Origin: Yarrowia lipolytica
Lineage: Eukaryota; Ascomycota; Dipodascomycetes; Dipodascales
Reading direction: 5' to 3'
Length of the DNA stretch: 64,000 bases
Assembly (NCBI RefSeq): GCF_001761485.1
Contig: NC_090772.1
Location: 2,044,501 to 2,108,500 of the forward strand
Shown: one piece after another, positions 1 through 10,035 of the stretch
Layout of the letters: each line of letters starts with the position of its first letter
Numbering within the stretch: position 1 is the first letter of the stretch
Notes under the pieces: model-generated
What the model saw: only the letters and a program-made list of their open reading frames with translations
Told to the model about the DNA's origin: nothing
The model's database searches: none
Position numbers and translations under genes: made by a program

Positions 1-731
1 TCATTCTGTGCTGCTGACTCATTGTTCTTCTCGTCCTCCTTGTCTCCAACCAGCTCGGGAACCTCTTCAACAGTCTCCCCATCAACAACCACCTCCAGAC
101 CAGCTTCCTTGGCCTGCTTGATGGCATCGGCAATTGCCTGCTGGATGTCTCCAGTCTCCTCGCCATCACGTGACTCATCCTCTTCATCGTCGTCGACGTC
201 CATTTCCTCGTCGTCATCGTCGCTGAGGAACTCCACGTTTTCAGACTTGTTGATTCGGCGCAGAAAGACCTCAGATCGGGTTCCTGCAGACACAATCTCG
301 TTGTACACGCTCGCCAGAACCGAGTCTCGAGCCTCCGCCTTGCTTCTGTCCCACGCGACACATCCTGGAGTCTGTCCCTGTTCGTCTAGCAGCATCCATC
401 CGGCTCCCCATTGGAACAGTTCCCGCATCATTTCGAGAGCCACCTCAAGCTCCTCCGCCGTGGCATCGCTGGGGAAAGATGAGCAGATGACATGCAAAGG
501 TGTGGTTCCATCGATAGTGATATCGCCCTGGATGATCTCCTTCTTCTTGGTGGCCTCTTCCTCGTCGGTGAACAGACCCAAATCCGAGGTGGTGATGGTG
601 GCAGGAATGTTCTTGCGCATCACTTGGCGGACTGTCTCGAGATGAGAGTCCTTTGCAATGGGCCGCTCGGTGAAGGAACATGCTTCAAACAGGCTCTTTC
701 CCAGCTTGGTTTCTTCTTCTGTGAATGACAT
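1..731 (-). CDS. RMT2: Protein arginine N-methyltransferase 2 (N-terminal part)
   Basis: The minus strand is open from the ATG at 731 to the window edge, about 243 codons, with no stop, so the 3' end lies outside. The N-terminus (MSFTEEETKLGKSLFEACSF) and the following stretch with GTTPLHVICSSFP, FQWGAGWMLLDEQGQTPGCV and AWDRSKAEA fit the ankyrin-like N-terminal region of the fungal Rmt2 family. A strongly acidic linker follows (SDDDDEEMDVDDDEEDE). The methyltransferase domain itself would lie beyond the edge. Rmt2 in S. cerevisiae methylates the delta nitrogen of an arginine in ribosomal protein Rpl12. The start is the first ATG of the open frame and gives the expected family N-terminus. Identity is by recognition; the catalytic part is not visible. 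Confidence 0.87.
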   Translation of the reverse strand, partial: MSFTEEETKLGKSLFEACSFTERPIAKDSHLETVRQVMRKNIPATITTSDLGLFTDEEEATKKKEIIQGDITIDGTTPLHVICSSFPSDATAEELEVALEMMRELFQWGAGWMLLDEQGQTPGCVAWDRSKAEARDSVLASVYNEIVSAGTRSEVFLRRINKSENVEFLSDDDDEEMDVDDDEEDESRDGEETGDIQQAIADAIKQAKEAGLEVVVDGETVEEVPELVGDKEDEKNNESAAQN

Positions 732-796
732 GTAGACAGTTGAAATGTAGTACTAATGGTAGATGGATTCTCTTCTCTCCCGCAGTCTCGATACCG

Positions 797-829
797 TTGT
801 GTCTTCTTCTTCTTCTTCTTCTTCTTCTG
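797..829. repeat. CTT trinucleotide microsatellite
   Basis: About nine to ten CTT/TTC units lie 65-100 bp upstream of the RMT2 start, in its probable 5'UTR or promoter. Confidence 0.8.
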
Positions 830-3671
830 ATATCGCTGTAACCGCCGTGTAACTGTGTCGTGGAAAACGAGACCAAAACAACAACAAAAAAGACGTAGAG
901 TCGTATCAAATTAGACTAATGCAGCTTGTGGTGACAATTGTTGGAGTGGCGAAAACCAGGGCGGGTTGGTGCAACAACAGATCCAAGCAGCTTGATGAAA
1001 TCAACGTCCTATCACTCCGACAAACGTCTTGTCTTTAAGCTGGAAAAAAAAAAATCTACAGCAATTTTCCGACGCATGCACGAGCTTAATCATCTTTTTG
1101 CGTGCAAAAAAAGCTAGGTGTCGCTGACATACGGGCCCAAAAAAGGGTAATGTTGGTCAGATTTGGTACTTTGGCAAGCTGCAATCGAATTAGCCGCCAA
1201 ATTCCATTACCTTTTGGGTTTTCCCCGTCCGTTTTGGGCCGTTATAGACCCCCACCTGATGACGTAGATTTTTTGGACCATCCCGGAGATAAGCGGCTGA
1301 GTACATTCAGGGGGGATATCCCGATGTGGAGATGGCGGACTCGACGATTGTAGCAGATGAAACATTTTGAAATATGCCATAAATCGAGATAAATGAGATT
1401 CAATTGTTCTTCAGGGCTTCCGTATTTATGGACATTTTATCCAAATTGTGGCAGATCAACCTATGATTCCACCTGGACGCCGTCCATATCCGCGGTTATT
1501 TCGGAGAATCACGTCCAACTCGAGAAATATCCATCGCAGCCGAAAACCAGAAACTCCATTGGAATCTGACGCGCATTTCCAAGCCATTGGGCCGCCCGGT
1601 CAGTCCATTACAGCCCTGGAGCGCCCAAAAAAGTACTTCTGACACCCTCGTTTTAACTCCGAGGCGTACATAACAGAACGGGACCTCTTCCAGTTTAGCA
1701 GCAACCGCTCGACTTATGCGATACGATACGATACACAGCAGTCCGAGAAGAGGCGTCATCCATCTCCATAGTCCGGTCGGAGACTTGTGTCTGGGTCCCA
1801 AATGGCTGTAGCGCGCTCTCCATACCAAAAGTCCTCCCCCACAATGGTCTCCACCCTCCTACTCACCTCACAAAGTTCCATATCAATACGACACGCAATA
1901 AGACATCTTTTATTACCTTCCTCTTGGGGATGACGTGGTTGTCTCTTTTACTCGTACTGTACGAGTCTCGTATCGTATCGCACTGAAGGAACCTCTCGCG
2001 CTGACTTTTCTTCTTTTGCTGACTCTGGTTGCCATCAATGTCGAGACACATCATTGCACCCAAACTCAGTCGGAGCGACTCCCGACAGACATCACGTGAA
2101 TATCAGTTGTTTGCAACTTGTCGGGGAGCCTGGAGGGCGAGACACGGGGAGATGATCCCACGGTGTTGTGATCTGTTTGTTTTCAGGGGTTTTTTGTTTT
2201 TTGTTTTTGACAACTTTTTTTTTTCCACTGTATTTCTTTTTTCCAACTAAATTGTGCCATTTTGTTGGGACGCCAACCCTAACTTACTTACCTACGTAGC
2301 CTCCCCGCAACCTGTCGCCTTGATTATTGGTGCACGAAAGACGTAACGGTGAAACCGCCCCCGACCACGCATTTCGAGCGGGTTTTCCGTGTAAAACCGC
2401 TTAGTCAGCGTCCAACGTCAACTTGAGCACGTCCACTTGTGCACATGTTTTGAAAACTGCGCGATTTTTTTAATTTTGTAGTTTTTGTTTGTCTGTATGC
2501 TTATGTCATCATGACACGGATAGCCCAAATACACTCCACCAACCCCTGATCTAGATGCATGTTGAATGCATAATTAATGCTAGTTTTGAAACGATCTGCG
2601 GTTCACTAAAACAGGTCTCGATTTCTCCATGTATTCCTCCCCATTTTTTCTCATTATCCACACAAGGATCCATGTCACATCCTTGTCAGTCCATTGGTAG
2701 TAATTTGGTGCTCGTACCAGTTCTGGGCGTCTTTCAATCGTGGTATTTCTACCATCAACCAAGTCCCGAATCTTGCTCCCAATCATCAAGTGGCAAATAG
2801 GGAAGAAAATAGGAAGAAAATATGGAAAAATAGGGAAAAATAGAGGAAAATAGGGGAAAATAGGGAAAATAGGGAAAATAGGGAAAATAGGGGTGACTTT
2901 TTTGAGTCTCGTTTAAGCCACATTAGTATCACGTAGTACAGTACGTACAGTAGCGTACACGGTGTTGCTGTCTTGTTGAGTCACGTGATCCTGACTATAC
3001 TCGACTCTCTCTCTCTCTCTCTCTATCCACCAATCTTCTTGAAAAACATGTATTGTGTTGAAACTCATGTACTCATGTGTTGTCGCCACCTGGTCCTGAC
3101 CCTGTCTGTTGGCTCGCCTTTCTCTGTACAGTAATTCAAACACAAGTTGTTTTCGCACACTCGAGGCTATTTTTTTTTGGGTTGCCGACAGTGATATTAA
3201 AAGATGATGCGGGTGTCTCCCGGTCACGTGTTATGTATTAATGTGTGTCTGCGGTTGCACTGAATCTCCCAGCGTGCTTTAAACCTTAATTCACCCCATT
3301 ATATGCCCCCATCTTTGCATCTTCCCTCGCCTCCACCTGTACTTACTGTACTCGAACTTTATGTGGCAGGGTCACACAAACACCTTGTTTCCTGTACATA
3401 CATACACACACGACAACATAGACCGACCCTTTTTCAGCTTTCTTTGGGTGTTTTTTTTTTTCCTTCCAGCGGCGCATCTTCGAGATATTCTGCGACTTTC
3501 CCCCCGACCACGTGTCCATTTCCTCGTTTCTGAAAGACCGCCTCCCCTTGAGTGACGACGCTACTCGACTGGTCTCAGCAAACACCCCCACGGCATCACC
3601 GACCTCTCCAGTGCGACACAAATACTAGTAGAAGCTGTGTGCCTTTGTGTTTTGCTAGTTGTGCATTTCAA
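830..3671. other. Long intergenic region RMT2-GRR1
   Basis: About 2.8 kb between divergent genes RMT2 and GRR1. No ORF here has both an ATG start and a convincing protein pattern; the 110-codon open frame at 1496-1828 (minus) opens only with TTG. It holds a GGGAAAATA-type minisatellite (2795-2893), a CT tract near 3005-3025 and several T- and A-runs. No tRNA or 5S gene was seen. Confidence 0.6.
2795..2893. repeat. GGGAAAATA-type minisatellite
   Basis: About ten imperfect tandem units of 9-11 bp built on AATAGGGAAA. The last units (GGGAAAATA) are nearly perfect. The plus strand is purine-only except for the T of each unit. Confidence 0.85.
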
Positions 3672-4086
3672 GTGAGTATTTCACGACTCGGTGTGTGTGG
3701 GATGGCGGGCAAGCGTGCTGTCATGGTGCTGGCGTCTTATGCTGAGTGCGTTTGGTGCACAGTGTGGAGTCCGAGCCTGTGTGAGGCGGGAGTTTGTTTG
3801 CGGCGTGATCGAGCTGGAGTGAACAACCATCCCAAGTGAAACCAGACTCGAGCACACAGTGATGGTGATGGCGTCGACACAAACAACCCTCTTGAAACAG
3901 CCCCCAAGAAAAACCAGGTTTCGATGGTAGTTGACATCAACTTGCCACTTACTTGTACGCCACTGTGCACATTCCTCACATGGATCATATGGGACCTGCG
4001 TCTCGTATTTGCATGAAGCCCTGAACCATGGCGCCAACGCGACCTGTGCCTCTCCATATTGCTCTTCGTCTTCAAATCTAACCTAG
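3672..4086 (+). other. Candidate 5'UTR intron 1 of GRR1
   Basis: A GTGAGTAT donor at 3672 is followed 400 bp later by CTAACCTAG at 4078-4086, a branch site directly against the AG as Yarrowia introns have. There is no coding frame to confirm it, so it may be one of alternative leader introns or a chance match. Confidence 0.35.
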
Positions 4087-4142
4087 TCCGCCTATTTACA
4101 AAAAACGACAAAAAGCGACACAATCCTGTCGAAAAAAAAAGA

Positions 4143-4473
4143 GTGAGTACAGATGGTGCAACGGCTCGCCGCAGTGGTGGAGGACGATTCTCGATCTTCT
4201 AAATGTGCCTGTTTTTTCTGCTACTATTGAATGATCTTGGCGAGATCACTCGCAGAACCTGTGTTGTGACCCCCGACGATTGCTAGGACTGTGGCATTGC
4301 TCCTAGGTCGTCGACGGTTTGCTACTGAGATATCAGCGGCAATGTTACGGCCTCGTTCAGAAGTGATCCCTCCAACATTCACATTTTTCCTGTCTGACAC
4401 ACGGTGGCGTACATGTCCCCTGTCTGGTCAGAACATTTGCACCTCGACCATTCTCGATCCCTTACTAACCCAG
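4143..4473 (+). other. Candidate 5'UTR intron 2 of GRR1
   Basis: The donor GTGAGTAC begins at 4143 and the acceptor TACTAACCCAG ends at 4473, giving a 331-nt intron. The acceptor is the same 11-mer as that of the YAS3 intron in this window. It ends 36 nt before the ATG at 4510, so the open frame upstream of 4510 would be intron, which supports that ATG as the start. Confidence 0.6.
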
Positions 4474-4509
4474 CTTTACTCCGATATCTCATATCACACC
4501 TCACACAAC

Positions 4510-6813
4510 ATGTACTCGGATGATGTGGCAAGTGTCACCAGCAGTGACAATGAGCAGGTAGAAAACGACTCCATCCGACGAGCCCTGCGGCGCTCGGCTC
4601 TTCTTCGATCAGCATCCAGTCGTCACGGTAGTTCAGCCGTGAACCGGTCGGGAGCCTCCTCTCCTACCTCTTCGTCATCCAACTCCATCCAGTCCGCCGA
4701 AACGGACTCAGACATTGACATGGACGAAGTCGCTGAAGCAGATGGCGTGGAACCCGACAAGGATGCCCCCGTCCACCAGCTGCCGTCAGAGCTTCTGACA
4801 GTTATCTTCACCATGCTACCGGAGCGACGAGATGTACACAGCTGTCTGCTTGTGTCGAAAACGTGGTTCATGTCGTGCGTGGACCTGGTTTGGTTCCGAC
4901 CTCATCTCCCCAAGGACCTCACTCGTCTGCAGCAGCTGTTACGCACTTTGAAGCAGCCCGTGAGCTCGCAGACAGTGCCCTACTCGACCTACATTCGGCG
5001 GCTGAACCTCACCAACCTTACGGGCGAAATGACCGACGAGCTGCTGAGCGGTGTCGCCGTATGTACTCGACTGGAGCGACTCACACTGGCTAACTGCACG
5101 GCATTATCCGACGCTAGTCTGGTGCCTGTGCTGCAGCAAAACTCGGGGCTGCAGTCTGTGGACGTGACCAACGTCAGCCATATTACTGATGCCACCATCA
5201 AGGCGCTGCTTCCCTCCAAGCGGCGGCTGCAGGGTTTGTATGCCACAGGGTGTGCCAACATCACCAACGCTGCCATTGTGGCGCTAGCTACGGAGTGTCG
5301 ACTGCTCAAACGCATTAAGGTCAACTCGTGTCCCAACGTGGAGGACGAGGCTGCCATGGCGCTTGTGGACAACTGTCCTCAACTGGTGGAACTTGATCTA
5401 CACGAAAACAGCGCGCTGTCAGGTTCTGTGGCGACTGAGGCCTTACGTAAGCTTCCTAACCTGCGGGAGCTTCGTGTGGGTCAAGTGACTGGTGTAAATG
5501 ACGCTTGTTTCCTGGGCTTCCCTGCTCGTCCACAATTTGATCGGTTGCGTATCATCGACTTGACAGCATGCAACGCCATCACCGATGCTGCGGTCGATCG
5601 ATTGGTTACTTGCGCCCCCAAACTGAGACATGTGGTGTTGGCCAAATGCACACGCGTGACTGACCGCAGCATACGATCCTTGCTGCGCCTGGGCAAGTCG
5701 CTGCACTACCTGCATCTGGGCCACTGCGCATCCATCACCGATGCTGGTATTGCGCAGCTGGTGCGTGCCTGTCAGCGTATCCAATACATTGATGTGGCCA
5801 ACTGCAGCCAGTTGACGGATGCGGCCGTCGAAGACCTGGCCTCACTGACTAAACTGCGACGTATTGGACTAGTCAAGTGCGTCAATATCACGGATGCGGC
5901 CATCTACGCGCTTGCTAGCAGGTCTGGCTTTGAGGCTTCACTGGAGCGTGTGCATTTGTCGTACTGCGCCGGCATTAGCATCCCAGCCGTTCTGCGGCTT
6001 GTCAACGTGTGTCCGCGACTATCACACTTGTCTCTGACGGGCGTTACAGCTTTTCTGCGTTCCGACTTCCGACAGTTTTGCCGAGAGCCTCCGCCAGAGT
6101 TCACTCAGCACCACCAGGCGCTGTTCTGCGTCTTTTCAGGCGATGGGGTGAAGCGGCTGAGAACGCATCTCAATCAGCTCGCGGAGGCCGATATGGGCTA
6201 CCTGCTTGGAGGAGGGGGCTTTGCTGGAGGGCTTGGTCCTGGGATAGGTGGAGGCCTCGGGGGTGGGGTTGGCACCGCGACACTGGAGGAGCTGATTGCT
6301 GCTCAGCGACGGGTGCGGCACATTGTGAACGAGGTGTTCCCTGACGGCCGCCCGCATGGGGGTCTGGATGGACTGGGGATGGATGGCATAGACCCGCTCG
6401 CTCAGTTGGAACATGTCCATCACATTGAGCGAGTCATGGCGCGATTGGAGATGGAGCGTCAAGAGGGACTGGAGCAGCGACATCAGCAGGAGCAGCGTCA
6501 GCTGCGGGAGGGATTTCGACAGGCCGACCAGCGACAGCTTCGGGAAGGCTTTGGACAGCCTGAGATCCAGCAACCTGGCCCTCCTACTGCGCTGCCGGTT
6601 CTGCCTGAGGGTGGAGTTCCTGTTGTAGCCCAACCTGTAGCAGGTATTCCTCCTGCGGCTGCGCGAGGTTTAGAGCGTCAGACTCAGCAGTATAATGAGG
6701 CGCTGCAGCAACTGCAGATGCTGGAGGGTCGACCTGAGGTCGATCAACAGTTGGTTGCGGAGCTGCGCCGACAGGTGGAGCAGCATGGACGAGAAATGGG
6801 ACAAGGAGAGTAA
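4510..6813 (+). CDS. GRR1: F-box and leucine-rich-repeat protein, SCF ubiquitin ligase substrate receptor
   Basis: A 767-residue protein. A Ser-rich acidic N-terminus is followed by an F-box at about residues 89-133 (HQLPSELLTVIFTMLPERR...), which in this family binds Skp1. From about 160 to 520 lie roughly a dozen LRRs of the cysteine-containing type (repeated C..ITDAA/L..L), then the conserved Grr1 tail around FCVFSGDGVKRLR. The C-terminus is Gly-rich and then Gln/Arg/Glu-rich and may form a coiled coil. Grr1 in S. cerevisiae targets G1 cyclins and nutrient-signalling regulators for ubiquitination; the same role is inferred here. The frame is open upstream to 4291, but that part lies in a predicted leader intron, so ATG 4510 (ACAACATGTACTCG) is preferred. 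The S. cerevisiae protein is longer (about 1150 residues), mainly in its low-complexity ends. Confidence 0.9.
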   Translation: MYSDDVASVTSSDNEQVENDSIRRALRRSALLRSASSRHGSSAVNRSGASSPTSSSSNSIQSAETDSDIDMDEVAEADGVEPDKDAPVHQLPSELLTVIFTMLPERRDVHSCLLVSKTWFMSCVDLVWFRPHLPKDLTRLQQLLRTLKQPVSSQTVPYSTYIRRLNLTNLTGEMTDELLSGVAVCTRLERLTLANCTALSDASLVPVLQQNSGLQSVDVTNVSHITDATIKALLPSKRRLQGLYATGCANITNAAIVALATECRLLKRIKVNSCPNVEDEAAMALVDNCPQLVELDLHENSALSGSVATEALRKLPNLRELRVGQVTGVNDACFLGFPARPQFDRLRIIDLTACNAITDAAVDRLVTCAPKLRHVVLAKCTRVTDRSIRSLLRLGKSLHYLHLGHCASITDAGIAQLVRACQRIQYIDVANCSQLTDAAVEDLASLTKLRRIGLVKCVNITDAAIYALASRSGFEASLERVHLSYCAGISIPAVLRLVNVCPRLSHLSLTGVTAFLRSDFRQFCREPPPEFTQHHQALFCVFSGDGVKRLRTHLNQLAEADMGYLLGGGGFAGGLGPGIGGGLGGGVGTATLEELIAAQRRVRHIVNEVFPDGRPHGGLDGLGMDGIDPLAQLEHVHHIERVMARLEMERQEGLEQRHQQEQRQLREGFRQADQRQLREGFGQPEIQQPGPPTALPVLPEGGVPVVAQPVAGIPPAAARGLERQTQQYNEALQQLQMLEGRPEVDQQLVAELRRQVEQHGREMGQGE

Positions 6814-9800
6814 TCCCAAGTAGAGTAGAAAGGTATAGGTTTAATTTATTAGCTGCATGGGATGTGATTGACGTCGGTCTTGCCTGGACAAGAGCAGCAC
6901 TGTTTGAGGAGTGGAAAAGATCTTTTCGGAGCTACATGGCCCTCACTTCAGTGTCTTCAGTTGGACGTCCGACTTGACTATACATTGATGGGATGTCTCG
7001 GTTACTTGTACAACGAGATTGATTCGTGACTATCTGGATCTGAGTCGCTGCATTCAATGAGTTGGTTTGGTTCTGGTTATACAGTCCATGTCTTGTGCAA
7101 AGTTCTGAATCCATGTTTTATTCTGTTGATCATCCAACATTGGTTATGCGTCGAAAATGGATCCCACATATCAGTGGTCCAGGTGAAGATGGCCGAGGAA
7201 GGGAGACTTCTTCAGGTACAAGTCGTTATAGAAACAAAGATGATTCTCTCACATCTATTGGTCGACTTGCCATTCAGTTATATATACTTGTACCAGGACA
7301 CGGCACAATTCTGGGCTGTGGGCTGCGGAGAGACCAAGTTGAAGATATTAGTGTGCAGAGAGTTGTAGGACCAATATGAAAGTGAGTGAAGAAAAATGGA
7401 TATAGGATCGCCGTATATATGCATGGGTCACGTGACCGCACCATGTGCCCTCTTCCACCGCTACAATATCTTGTATATCATCATTGTGCGTGCACCTCGG
7501 CTGTTGCGATGGAGCCCCCATTTCCGATTAATCCGGAGTGAAACAAGGGTTTCAAACAAGGGTCAAGCGGCATCCGAAAACAACCCGTGCGAGACATGTG
7601 TCTCGGGAGATTCACAAAGAGGCTGGCTGGTTTCACCTTTGTCGCTATGAGGTTCTTCCTGTGGCGCGGTCTCACATTCTGTTATGATTAGTTATCTCCG
7701 GGTGGGGCTTTGTAGGGGGGTATCTTCGAGTAGTGAATAAGCAGGTATATTACGGCCTTGAACTGGATTGTAGCGGCATTTTCAGTGCATTGTTATTGGT
7801 ACTTCATCGACTGAGAAAGCAGTCGGCATTAGATCTCTTCTTTGATGAGGAGATCGTCCAACTGTGAGCTTGGTTTGCGAGGTGAGAATGTGGGGAGCCA
7901 TATGACTCGACATTGTGTATATAACGAGGCCAAATGGAACATCGACACACTGTGTCCGTCTACGAGTGGCGTATTATTCATCATTTACACCCCATCAACC
8001 GTTGTTGGGTGTATGATCAATAATACGCCTTGGGCAGTCTGGGTTGGACATGATATCTATTACTTTTCCCCTCAGACCTGGACCTGGCATCTGTTCTATC
8101 ACCGCATGAACAAGGAATAAGGGCCGCGTGGATGGATAGATGAGTCTCTGCTTGTTGTTGTTCGGTTTCCGGCGATTCTGCGGCCCAGTTATCAATAATA
8201 CGAGCATGGGGGGCTGGTGCTAAAATCTGTTAGTTGTGTTCCAGTTTTAATGAAAAAGTTGAAAAGTCGGCATTGAGTCCGCTCAAATGGGGAAAAATAC
8301 AAGGAAAATAAACCCGAGACACAATGCAACAGTCTGTAGAGTCTTGGATATTATTAATCCCCAAGATTCTGGTCTCCAGGGTCTTGATATCGTTATTGAT
8401 CCAGGCACCTTCATCTCGCTACTTTATCCCAATGCAATCTGAGACAGGTGCAGGGGTATATTTGATGGGTATCATCACCTTGCATCATTAAATCGGACGG
8501 TATTTTTTTGATTTTTTTTTCTTAATTTTTTTTTTCTTAATTTTTTTTTTCTTGATTTTTTTTTTTGGTGTGGTTGCTCATAGATGGTTGCTCACAGAGG
8601 GTTGCTCACAGCTGGTTGATTCTAACCGGATCTTGTGGCATTTATTTCTGTGGCAAAATGGCAGAAATGAAAAGGGTTTGTTGCAACACTCACTGTTTTG
8701 CTATTTTACGGGTACTGTACGGGACTTTACAAATTTTCGTGCTTTTTCTCCATACACGTGACTTCATGCGGGGTAGAACTCTATTTTTAAATCTCTTTGT
8801 TCCAGCCCCCCCAACGGGTTCCCCTCATCCATGTGATAAATGTCAGGACCAGAGAAATGCGCCATGCACCGACCAGAAAACGCCCTGTTTTCGCTAGACG
8901 AGCGTGCGCAGCCCATGAGAGCTTTACAAGCGGGGCGCTGCTCGGTTCTGACAGACACAAACGAAGTTTTTCGCTACCCTTCCCTTTCCATTTTGGTCCA
9001 CTTTTAAGGTTTATATCAAAATGGGGGAAATAGACTCCATGCACTATGCACCTTCCCCACATCAGAATCCACTTTAGAGAACACATGAGTGCGAGCTGGA
9101 CAAGAAGAAGACTTGACTTGTTGTTATACGGCTATTGACGAGACTCCATAAGGCTACAAGTACTAATTTCTGTACATTTAAATTCGCCTTGCTTTTTTTT
9201 CCTTCTTTTTTTTCTTTTTCCTTTTTTGCTATTCTAAAACCTGCATCTGCAAAGGGTGTCAACTCTACAAGTAGCTGAACCACGTCAACGCTAGCTGACA
9301 CCTGTGGATCCGGGAGGCGTGACGGGAACGAGAGTACCACAGCACGCGCTGTCAGCTCCCACAATTGTGACAGAATTTTCCGGGCTTTTGGACCCTCTTA
9401 TCTACCCCCAACTTGTCTCATATCTGCTAAAATCCTCGTACTGTGCTTGTCTCACCTACCCCACATGGAATGATCAGCAGTGTGGGGTGCAGGGTGCAGG
9501 ATGGCGGTCGAGGGGAGGTGCAGGACGCATGGGTGCGTATAGGGAGAATAGCTGCGAATGGTGTGCAGAGGCGAGGAGTCGTGCGTGTGACCAATCAAGT
9601 GTGGAAATACGGGGCTATGTATGTATGTGGTAGGTACGTGTGCAGGAGTTGTATGACCCGAATTCTAATTTAGGCTTCCGACCCAAAGTGGACAAAGTTA
9701 AATTTCGTTTGCCCCCACGGAAAAATAGCACGGAAGATTACTGCCATCTGGGGTAATCATTTACTGTGAGATACACTATCGGCTATTGCTAGGACCCATT

Positions 9801-9918
9801 CTAAACACCACCACCTGGACCCAGTTCAACAAGATTCAAACAACTTTTTTCCCGAGCGTCTTAACCATTCTCTCTACCAAACCAGCAAAGCCGTTTTATT
9901 TGCAACAAGCGACTTTCT

Positions 9919-9919
<1 letters not shown>
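6814..9919. other. Intergenic region GRR1-YAS3
   Basis: About 3.1 kb. The 3' end of GRR1 transcription and the YAS3 promoter must lie here. I see no supported gene: the short open frames lack domain patterns and several lack an ATG. It holds a run of T-tracts (8502-8566) and a 14-bp repeat (8572-8618). Confidence 0.55.
8502..8618. repeat. T-tract repeats followed by a 14-bp triplet repeat
   Basis: Four T-tracts are separated by C-TTAA/TTGA spacers (8502-8566). Three tandem copies of GGTTGCTCAYAGAK and the start of a fourth follow at once (8572-8618). Confidence 0.8.
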
Positions 9920-9961
<42 letters not shown>

Positions 9962-9975
9962 ACGCAAACGCACAC
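9920..9975. repeat. CA microsatellite
   Basis: CA-dinucleotide run with a few CG interruptions, 60-115 bp upstream of the YAS3 start codon and so in its likely 5'UTR. Confidence 0.9.
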
Positions 9976-10035
9976 TTTTTTCTTCCCTCTTGCAACATAC
10001 GCCTCGTGTATTCGCCTGCAACAACACAACCAACC

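Noticed and set aside
1496-1828. 110-codon open frame between RMT2 and GRR1
   Set aside because: It opens with TTG and has no recognisable pattern.
2280-2300. ACTTACCT word resembling the U1 snRNA 5' end
   Set aside because: The sequence after it does not fold or read like U1; a short match is expected by chance.
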